Assembly (NCBI GenBank): GCA_007134175.1
Contig: SLLF01000183.1
Span: 1-6,111, forward strand
Length of the DNA: 6,111 nt
Direction: 5' to 3'
Origin: Kiritimatiellia bacterium
GTDB lineage: Bacteria; Verrucomicrobiota; Kiritimatiellia; SLAD01
Shown here: positions 1 through 5,017 of the stretch, one piece after another
How the letters are laid out: each line of letters opens with the position of its first letter
How positions within the stretch are numbered: position 1 is the stretch's first letter
Position numbers and translations under genes: made by a program
The notes under the pieces: generated by a model
Database searches by the model: none
Seen by the model: the letters and a program-made list of their open reading frames with translations, nothing else
Told to the model about the DNA's origin: nothing

Positions 1-1133
1 AAACCGCCCTCCCGCTGATCCTGACATTCTTTCCCGGCACAGGGTCCGACCTTGTCCGCAGCCTGCTGGGCATGGCAGAATATCTCGGGGAGTTCACCAA
101 CGCCTTGCTGCTCAACCGGCAGTTCAAGCGCTTTGAGAAACAGGCCCGCGGATTGGCGCACCATGTCATCGCGGATGCCCGCATCCGGCATCTGCCCGGT
201 ATCGATTGGGCGCACGCGCTGCATTGGATGGTACGCGACCTGAAAAAGGCCGGGAACCGGGATTTTCATAGCGAGGGTGTGGCCCGGCCGTATACCCACA
301 CCCTGGATCTGGCCGGGGCCTCTTTTTGCACGGCCTTGCTGGCCCATGCGGAGCGGAACATGCCGGTGCGGGACAAGGTCTGGAACTGGGCGTCCCGCTG
401 GCAAAAAGTGTACGATGCGGCCTCCGGGCTGCTCGGGGCCTCCCGCTACTATGAGGGTGGGCCGTGGAATTATTCATTTCGTTTGTTGCACGACATGCGG
501 GCGCGCATCACCCTGCATGGCGGGGAGGGTCCCTTCCTGCGCGACCTGGAACGTTTTTTCGGGTTTGACCAGCCGCCAGTGCAACAGCCGTTTGATCCGG
601 ACGATGACGGCGCGTGGGCCGCGTTTGGAACGGAGCTGCACCGATTCGAAGGGTTCAACAACGAGCCGGATATGGAGACGCCCTATGCGTTCCTCTATGC
701 GGGTGCACATGCACGCACCTGCGAAGTGATTCGGGCCGCACTGGCTGCGCAGTTCCGACCCGGTCGGGGTGGTCTGCCGGGCAACAACGATTCGGGCGGG
801 TTGACCTCGTCGTATGTCTGGAACGCGCTGGGCTTGTTCCCGGTGGCAGGGCAGCCTGTGATGCTGGTGGGTAGCCCGTCGTTCAGCGAGGCGAAATTGA
901 AACTACCGCAATCCGAGCTGCGTATCACGGCCAACTGCCGGTCCGCGGAGGATATTTATGTGCAGCAAGCGCGCTGGAATGGGCGGTGGCTTGAGCGCCC
1001 CTACCTGACGATGCGGGAGTTCCTGCAAGGGGGGACGCTGGAATTCACAATGCAGTCGCAACCGGGCGAATGGGGTTCCCGGGTCCGGCCACCATCCTAC
1101 ACGGATCCCGGCCAACCGGCAGCACACTTCTGA
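1..1133 (+). CDS. GH92 family alpha-mannosidase, C-terminal part (5' end outside window)
   Basis: This is an exo-acting glycosidase of family GH92, whose known members are mostly calcium-dependent alpha-mannosidases acting on N-glycans or mannans. The frame is open from base 3, so the first ATG in frame (72) is internal. About 376 codons are present, against 700-800 residues for a whole member. Family landmarks appear in order: an IADA...ID...AL segment (from about 168), the YYEGGPWNYSF block at 447-479 whose Glu (453-455) aligns with the general acid, the NEPDMETPYAFLYAGA block near 660-710, and GLPGNNDSGG at 771-800 followed by SYVWNALGLFPV. A GGTLEF.M...PGEWG tail closes the beta-sandwich domain. 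The usual acidic residue before the Asp in GN(D/E)D is Asn here, and the usual S/T-x-W-Y is SSYVW, so the protein is divergent and its linkage specificity is uncertain. It ends 116 bases before the LacI gene, with no convincing terminator between them. The family call is firm; mannose specificity is inferred. Confidence 0.88.
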   Translation, partial: TALPLILTFFPGTGSDLVRSLLGMAEYLGEFTNALLLNRQFKRFEKQARGLAHHVIADARIRHLPGIDWAHALHWMVRDLKKAGNRDFHSEGVARPYTHTLDLAGASFCTALLAHAERNMPVRDKVWNWASRWQKVYDAASGLLGASRYYEGGPWNYSFRLLHDMRARITLHGGEGPFLRDLERFFGFDQPPVQQPFDPDDDGAWAAFGTELHRFEGFNNEPDMETPYAFLYAGAHARTCEVIRAALAAQFRPGRGGLPGNNDSGGLTSSYVWNALGLFPVAGQPVMLVGSPSFSEAKLKLPQSELRITANCRSAEDIYVQQARWNGRWLERPYLTMREFLQGGTLEFTMQSQPGEWGSRVRPPSYTDPGQPAAHF

Positions 1134-1210
1134 CCAAGTGATGTCAACGTCGCCCTGGACAAAGGGTAGACAAACAGGGCAGAAAATGCGATCATCCGTT
1201 CGTCTCTGTA

Positions 1211-1235
1211 CTATACGGGGGCCTTGAGCGTATAG
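1211..1235. promoter_or_regulatory. Spaced inverted repeat upstream of the LacI gene (possible operator)
   Basis: CTATACG (1211-1217) and CGTATAG (1229-1235) form a perfect 7-bp inverted repeat with an 11-bp spacer. Its centre lies about 27 bp before the first ATG of the LacI-type gene, and it overlaps the candidate -35 box at 1224-1229. That position would suit autorepression. The arms are AT-rich, unlike the CG-centred operators usual for LacI proteins, and an isolated 7-bp repeat could arise by chance. Confidence 0.3.
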
Positions 1236-1251
1236 CCCATCAAGTTTTAAT
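1224..1251 (+). promoter_or_regulatory. Candidate sigma-70 promoter of the LacI gene
   Basis: TTGAGC (1224-1229, 4 of 6 matches to the -35 consensus) is followed after 16 bp by TTTAAT (1246-1251, 5 of 6 matches to TATAAT). Transcription would start about 7 bp later, at or next to the ATG at 1259. The message would then have almost no leader. This fits the absence of any Shine-Dalgarno sequence before either possible start codon. Confidence 0.4.
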
Positions 1252-2308
1252 GGTTATCATGTCAACCAGAGTTACCATGCGGGAGATCGGCAGGCGGGTG
1301 GGGGTTTCCCACGCGGCGGTCTCCTATGTCCTTAACGATAAGGGACGCGAACGGGGTATCCCGGAAAAGACGGAACAGCGCATTCGTGCGGTGGCAGCCG
1401 AAATGGGCTGGCAACCCAATCACATGCTGTCGGCCTTTTCCACCGGCAAGACGCGGTTGATAGGGTTGTGGCAGCGAGGATTCGGCGAAGCCTATCATAG
1501 CTGGGTCACCAAGACGGTCCAGGAACTGTTGCAGGAAGATGGCTATGCCATGCTGAACAGTCCCGCCTATACCGATGACTCGAACGATGAGCACGACCTG
1601 CGTTTATTCAACCGCTGGTCTGTCGAGGGATTGATTGCCTTGGGCGGCGCGATGCCTTTAGTCCAGTTTCTCAATGCCCATCCCGATTGGCGATTGCCTT
1701 TAGTCCACATGGGCTCGTTCCCGTTCGCCGATTCCCTGGCCTTCGATACCGTCTATGTAGATGTCCTCACGCCCGCCCGGGCCGGACTCGAGCGCTGGTA
1801 TGCGGGCGGGCGTCGCCGGATCGCCATGCTGGCCGGCCATGGCCCCTTCGGGGATGACAGGCATCCACGTGAAGATATGTACCTCGACTTCACGCGCGAA
1901 TACGGATTGAAAGAGGAACTAATCGCCTTCCCCAAAGGCGTTTCGCAGCGGGTCGGAGCCCGGCAGGTGCTTAAAAGGCATATTGCTCGATATGGCTGCC
2001 CTGAGGCGATATTCTGCCGGTCGGACGAGGTGCTAATGGGCGCGGCCAAGGTGTTGCAGGAGCTGGGACGTAAAGTGCCGGACGAGGTGGACTTGCTGGG
2101 TATCGACGGGATTCAGGACATCTACTACCTGTCGCACCCTGCTTCCACCGTGGCCCAACCGGTCGAGGAGATGTGCCAAGTGGCCTGGCGCCTCTTGCAG
2201 GAGCGTATTGCGGAGCCGGATGGACCGTTGCGACGCGAGGTGCTGCAAGGAACACTGATGTGGCCGGTCCGGATAGAGGACGAACCGGTTTCGACAGGGG
2301 CTGAATAA
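1250..2308 (+). CDS. LacI/GalR-family transcriptional regulator
   Basis: This is a DNA-binding regulator, probably a sugar-responsive repressor in the cytoplasm. It has 352 residues, the usual length. The N-terminal helix-turn-helix spans about residues 8-29 (VTMREIGRRVGVSHAAVSYVLN). The hinge follows at about 56-66 (PNHMLSAFSTG), and then the periplasmic-binding-protein-like effector and dimer domain. Late landmarks are EAIFCRSDEVLMGA, VPDEVDLLGIDGI and PASTVAQPVEEM, all typical of the family. The hinge leucine that normally intercalates into the operator is Phe63 by my alignment, and the usual ND of the CxND motif is SD. Two starts are possible: ATG 1250 (MVIMSTRVTM...) and ATG 1259 (MSTRVTM...). 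Neither has a Shine-Dalgarno sequence. I give the longer form, but the promoter placement favours 1259. It lies downstream of GH92 on the same strand and is followed by a terminator, so control of the glycosidase locus is likely but inferred. The ligand is unknown. Confidence 0.93.
   Translation: MVIMSTRVTMREIGRRVGVSHAAVSYVLNDKGRERGIPEKTEQRIRAVAAEMGWQPNHMLSAFSTGKTRLIGLWQRGFGEAYHSWVTKTVQELLQEDGYAMLNSPAYTDDSNDEHDLRLFNRWSVEGLIALGGAMPLVQFLNAHPDWRLPLVHMGSFPFADSLAFDTVYVDVLTPARAGLERWYAGGRRRIAMLAGHGPFGDDRHPREDMYLDFTREYGLKEELIAFPKGVSQRVGARQVLKRHIARYGCPEAIFCRSDEVLMGAAKVLQELGRKVPDEVDLLGIDGIQDIYYLSHPASTVAQPVEEMCQVAWRLLQERIAEPDGPLRREVLQGTLMWPVRIEDEPVSTGAE
1251..1268. promoter_or_regulatory. Imperfect 18-bp palindrome over the predicted transcription start
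   Basis: The sequence TGGTTATCATGTCAACCA pairs at 7 of 9 positions around its CATG centre. It overlaps the candidate -10 box and both start codons of the LacI-type gene, so a bound repressor would block initiation. Its size suits a LacI-family operator, but the centre is AT rather than CG. It remains a guess based on symmetry and position. Confidence 0.25.
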
Positions 2309-2352
2309 TCGGTTCGGCCCGGGTATACAGGTTTCGGGTGACAGTGGGGCCT

Positions 2353-2373
2353 CTGGGCCTTACCCAGGTTTTT
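2353..2373 (+). terminator. Candidate rho-independent terminator after the LacI gene
   Basis: CTGGG (2353-2357) and CCCAG (2363-2367) form a GC-rich 5-bp stem with a 5-base loop. One further base and a run of five T (2369-2373) follow. It starts 45 bases after the LacI stop codon. The stem is short, so efficiency may be modest, but position and T-run agree with the end of a transcription unit. Confidence 0.5.
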
Positions 2374-2379
2374 CAGGCA

Positions 2380-2485
2380 TGAGAGAACGGACGACGCTTA
2401 CGTGGACGCTTATGGTGGACGAACGAACCGCATCGTCGTCCGTAAGCGTAGCCGTACGCGTTTACCGGATCCTCATGTTCTCTCA
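2380..2485. repeat. 106-bp nested palindromic element with terminal inverted repeats
   Basis: The outer arms TGAGAGAAC (2380-2388) and GTTCTCTCA (2477-2485) are perfect 9-bp inverted repeats. Inside, ACGGACGACG (2387-2396) pairs perfectly with CGTCGTCCGT (2434-2443). An alternative 9-bp pairing overlaps it: ACGCTTACG (2394-2402) with CGTAAGCGT (2441-2449). The left half has degenerate direct repeats beginning GGACG (2389, 2404, 2417). The right half has three NNCGTA hexamers in a row (2439-2456). No convincing ORF lies inside and no target-site duplication is obvious. It sits between the LacI terminator and the ribosome binding site of the ThiF-like gene. The shape suggests a REP/MITE-like dispersed element, but copy number cannot be seen from one window. 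A long structured leader or regulator site is the alternative. Confidence 0.55.
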
Positions 2486-2499
2486 GACAAGGGAGAGGT

Positions 2500-2506
2500 A
2501 GGAGGT
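2500..2506 (+). promoter_or_regulatory. Strong but closely spaced ribosome binding site of the ThiF/MoeB-like gene
   Basis: AGGAGGT is a near-perfect Shine-Dalgarno sequence but lies only 2 bases before the ATG at 2509, closer than the usual 5-9. No other ATG, GTG or TTG occurs in this frame between the upstream stop (2449) and 2509, and none follows before the conserved domain. The start at 2509 therefore stands despite the tight spacing. Confidence 0.6.
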
Positions 2507-2508
2507 CC

Positions 2509-3309
2509 ATGGAACAGACTGCGAAATCGGATTGCACCCATGCGACGGCGCCGGAAGGTGTCTTTTCCAACGATGAAAGTTGGCGGTACCGGCGGCACTT
2601 GACCTTGCCGGAATTTGGGCCGGAGGCGCAGCAGAAGTTGAAGCGGGGCCGCGTGCTGTTGATCGGGGCCGGTGGATTGGGGTCGCCTGTATCGATCTAT
2701 CTGGCTGCCGCCGGGGTGGGGACGATAGGCCTGGTGGATTTCGACACGGTGGATTTGTCGAACTTGCAACGGCAGATACTCTACACCACCCAGGATATCG
2801 GCCGACCTAAAGTGCAAGCGGCGCGCGACCATTTGCAGGCATTGAACCCCCATGTGGATGTGCAGGTGCATGAGACGAATTTGGGCCGCAAAAACGTCGC
2901 CGCCATCCTGCAAGGGTACGATGTGGTCGTCGACGGCACCGACAATATTCCTACACGGTACCTGCTGAACGATGCCTGTGTTCAACTTGGCATTCCCAAT
3001 GTGCACGGCAGCGTGTTCCGGTTTGAGGGACGGGTCACCGTGTTTGGTATGCCGCAGGGTCCGTGCTACCGTTGTCTCTATCCGGACCCACCTCCGCCGG
3101 AGCTGACCCCCGACTGCACGGAAGAAGGGGTACTGGGGGTTTTGCCGGGACTGATCGGCCTGATGCAGGCTAACGAGACCATCAAGTTGCTTACGGGTAT
3201 CGGGCGCCCTCTGGTGGGTCGTTTGCTGATGTGTGATGCGTGGTCCCTCACCTTCCGCGAGCTGCAACTGGCCCGAAATCCCGAGTGTGCGGTGTGTGGA
3301 AAGACGTGA
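2509..3309 (+). CDS. ThiF/MoeB/HesA-family E1-like adenylyltransferase
   Basis: Cytoplasmic enzymes of this family use ATP to adenylate the C-terminal glycine of a ubiquitin-like sulfur carrier (ThiS, MoaD or a relative) for thiamine, molybdopterin or thiolation chemistry. The protein has 266 residues, close to E. coli MoeB and ThiF (about 250), plus a short extra N-terminus. Visible motifs are the RYRRHL arm (26-31), nucleotide loop GAGGLGSP (53-60), DFD (77-79), SNLQRQ with Asn85 and Arg88, GRPK with Lys101, and DGTDN (142-146). The zinc ligands are CYRC (186, 189) and CAVC (260, 263). Cys203 in DCTEEGVLG corresponds to the cysteine of ThiF-type enzymes. All expected ATP and zinc residues are intact. 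There is no C-terminal rhodanese domain, unlike MOCS3/MoeZ types. No carrier-protein gene is adjacent. The CYRCLYPDPPPP segment is closer to MoeB/MOCS3-like members, but MoeB and ThiF cannot be separated safely here. Confidence 0.92.
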   Translation: MEQTAKSDCTHATAPEGVFSNDESWRYRRHLTLPEFGPEAQQKLKRGRVLLIGAGGLGSPVSIYLAAAGVGTIGLVDFDTVDLSNLQRQILYTTQDIGRPKVQAARDHLQALNPHVDVQVHETNLGRKNVAAILQGYDVVVDGTDNIPTRYLLNDACVQLGIPNVHGSVFRFEGRVTVFGMPQGPCYRCLYPDPPPPELTPDCTEEGVLGVLPGLIGLMQANETIKLLTGIGRPLVGRLLMCDAWSLTFRELQLARNPECAVCGKT

Positions 3310-3387
3310 TGATCCGCTGCCACAACAACCAGCACCAACCGAAAACCGCACGCCCGTGTGCCTCGGTTCGGTGACACTCATTTCTAG

Positions 3388-3429
3388 TTGACACAGCGCC
3401 TTGCGCTGGTAACTTTCTCGGGTAAGTTA
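3388..3429 (+). promoter_or_regulatory. TTGACA box with two tandem inverted repeats upstream of the ATGA-coupled cluster
   Basis: A perfect -35 consensus TTGACA (3388-3393) is followed at once by the inverted repeat CAGCGC-CTT-GCGCTG (3394-3408). A second repeat, TAACTT (3410-3415) with AAGTTA (3424-3429) around 8 bases, comes next. The best -10 at the right distance, TAACTT (3410-3415, 16-bp spacer), matches only 3 of 6. The palindromes may be repressor sites or an RNA hairpin in the leader. The rest of the 3310-3518 gap shows no gene. Confidence 0.35.
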
Positions 3430-3527
3430 TAGGCCTGCGCGGTTCTGGCACAAAAGATGGCATTGCGTTACGCCTTGAGGAATGAAAGTATGACGGGCAT
3501 CTCATCACGGTGTGAAGGGTGCGGAAC

Positions 3528-3788
3528 ATGGATTATCTGAGTTTGGGCGAATATGAAGAGCGCATCGCTGCTACACGCGACCGCCGGATGGCTTGGTGGC
3601 GCGAGGCGCGTTTCGGGTTGTTTGTTTATCACGGACTCTATTCCTCCCTGCTGGATTGCCATCACCCGCACGCCGGGGTGACGGTGATGGAACTGGAATT
3701 CGAGGAAGAACCCGTTTTCCATCGTGCCAGTCATTTTCCGCAACTCCATGCCGGTCGCGATTTTTCCAGGAAAGGAACCGCATCATGA
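3528..3788 (+). pseudogene. Short ORF with GH29 alpha-L-fucosidase-like N-terminus (probable remnant)
   Basis: The 86-residue product starts MDYLSLGEYEERI and contains WWREARFGLFVYHGLYSS at residues 23-40. This closely resembles the first conserved block of GH29 alpha-L-fucosidases (WWREARFGxFxHxGLYS). A VMELEF segment at 53-58 may be what remains of the next block. The sequence then loses all resemblance and stops at 86, whereas GH29 enzymes have more than 400 residues and a catalytic barrel. No continuation appears in the other two frames. The order YHG replaces the usual HWG/HYG. ATG 3528 is chosen because AAGGG lies about 9 bases upstream; GTG 3519 is also in frame. The stop overlaps the next ATG as ATGA, so the end still looks like a genuine operon junction. 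An internal deletion of a longer gene would explain both ends. A real small protein cannot be excluded. Confidence 0.5.
3768..3776 (+). promoter_or_regulatory. Ribosome binding site fixing the Gfo/Idh start
   Basis: AGGAAAGGA lies 8 bases before the ATG at 3785. It decides between this start and the earlier in-frame GTG at 3593, which would add 64 residues of unrelated, arginine-rich sequence overlapping the upstream ORF. Confidence 0.65.
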
Positions 3789-5017
3789 CGAAAATAACCG
3801 ATCCGTCGCATCAAGCCGGTACAGAACGGTCCATCGGCGTAGGCTTACTCGGGCCGGGCAAACGGCTGCAGTCTGTGCTGCGCCGTCTGGTAACGGGCCA
3901 TCCCTCGATCCGGGTAGTGGCGGCCTATGATCAAAATCCTGCTGTATACGACGCCTTGCGCAAACCGTATGGAAATTTCCGGGCGCATGCGCAGGCAGCG
4001 GACCTGGCGCAGGATCCGGAGGTGGATTGGGTGCTGATCGGGTCTTGGAACAATGCGCACGCCGATCACATCGCAGCCGCCGTAGAGGCCGGCAAGCACA
4101 TCTTTTGCGAAAAACCACTGGCGGCCACGCTGGAGGATTGTCTACACATCCGAAAGCTTTTGCAGGGTTCCCGTAGCCGGTTTGTATTCGGCTTGGTGCT
4201 GCGCTATGCGCCGCTGTATGACCGCATACGCACGCTTATTGCGGACGGTACGGTAGGTGCGGTTTTGTCGCTGGACTTCACCGAGACGCTGCACTTCGAT
4301 CATGGCGGCTACATAATGGGGGGCTGGCGCCGTTCCCGCGCCATGGCCGGTCCCCATATCCTGGAGAAATGCTGTCATGACCTCGATGTGGCCAACTGGC
4401 TGGCCGGTAGTCTACCCGTGCGGGTGGCGAGTTTCGGGGCGCGCCGCTTTTTTGTCCCCGACCGCGCCAGCCGCGCAACGGAACTGGGTCCCGATGAGCA
4501 CGGGACACCGGCTTTTGAGTCGTGGCGCGGCCGACAGGAGGCTTCGCCGTTCAGCGGGGACACCGACATGCTGGATGCCCAAGTGGCGATCCTGGAATAT
4601 GCCAACGGGGTTCAAGCCAGTTTCCACACCAACACCGCTTCGGCCCTTCCCGAACGACGGTTTCACCTGGTCGGCGAGCGGGGGACCGTTCGTGGCGATC
4701 TTTTGACCGGTGAGTTGGAATATGCGCCCATGCAGCACATGAACCTGAAGTACGGCGGAGTCCGAACGGCCCCCCCCAGGTTCATGCAACGGCTGGCCCA
4801 CGCTGGCGGGCATGGCGGCGCGGACGACCTGATGGCGGACAACCTGCGACGCGTCATGCAGGGGAACGCGGAACCGCAAGCCGGGATCGCGGAGGCGCTG
4901 ACCGCAGCGATTCCGGCGTTTGCGATCGATGAAGCCCAGCGCTCCGGAACCATCGTTGATCTGCGCCCGCTATGGCGAGAGACGGGTTTGTTCGCGGGGA
5001 TGGAGCTGAATCCATGA
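3785..5017 (+). CDS. Gfo/Idh/MocA-family NAD(P)-dependent oxidoreductase
   Basis: This is a cytoplasmic dehydrogenase acting on a sugar, inositol or other polyol, by family. The protein has 410 residues. An N-terminal Rossmann domain carries a glycine-rich turn GLLGPGKR (20-27) and the signature CEKPLA (108-113), with Lys110 as the expected catalytic lysine. The C-terminal domain carries GGWRR (179-183) and HILEKCCHDLDVANW (191-205), where His198 is the expected catalytic histidine. A 40-residue stretch after the second signature (RRFFVPDRASRA... to ...SPFSGDTDM) is a loop seen in longer members. No signal peptide is present, unlike Tat-exported relatives. The ATG at 3785 overlaps the preceding stop (ATGA), and a good ribosome binding site lies at 3768-3776. 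Its own stop overlaps the next start in the same way, so translation is probably coupled through the cluster. The substrate cannot be read from sequence. Confidence 0.92.
   Translation: MTKITDPSHQAGTERSIGVGLLGPGKRLQSVLRRLVTGHPSIRVVAAYDQNPAVYDALRKPYGNFRAHAQAADLAQDPEVDWVLIGSWNNAHADHIAAAVEAGKHIFCEKPLAATLEDCLHIRKLLQGSRSRFVFGLVLRYAPLYDRIRTLIADGTVGAVLSLDFTETLHFDHGGYIMGGWRRSRAMAGPHILEKCCHDLDVANWLAGSLPVRVASFGARRFFVPDRASRATELGPDEHGTPAFESWRGRQEASPFSGDTDMLDAQVAILEYANGVQASFHTNTASALPERRFHLVGERGTVRGDLLTGELEYAPMQHMNLKYGGVRTAPPRFMQRLAHAGGHGGADDLMADNLRRVMQGNAEPQAGIAEALTAAIPAFAIDEAQRSGTIVDLRPLWRETGLFAGMELNP

Noticed and set aside
1152..1180. Inverted repeat GCCCTG/CAGGGC as a terminator after GH92
   Set aside because: The 17-base loop is large and no T-run follows (AGAAAATG does), so it does not meet the form of an intrinsic terminator.
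3337..3368. AACCGA/TCGGTT hairpin after the ThiF-like gene as a terminator
   Set aside because: The stem is only 6 bp around a 20-base loop, and no T-run follows. It may be chance symmetry.
2473..3381. A 302-codon open frame on the - strand
   Set aside because: It is fully antisense to the ThiF/MoeB-like gene, whose motifs are complete on the + strand. The antisense translation is rich in His, Gln and Arg with no recognisable domain.
3490..3540. Tiny ORF of 16 codons (MTGISSRCEGCG...) before the GH29-like ORF
   Set aside because: It has a GAGGA sequence upstream, but it is too short to judge, overlaps the next start and shows no similarity to a known leader peptide.
3593..3784. Upstream extension of the Gfo/Idh frame from a GTG
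   Set aside because: The added 64 residues are not homologous to the family and overlap the GH29-like ORF. The ATG at 3785 has a strong ribosome binding site and an ATGA junction.
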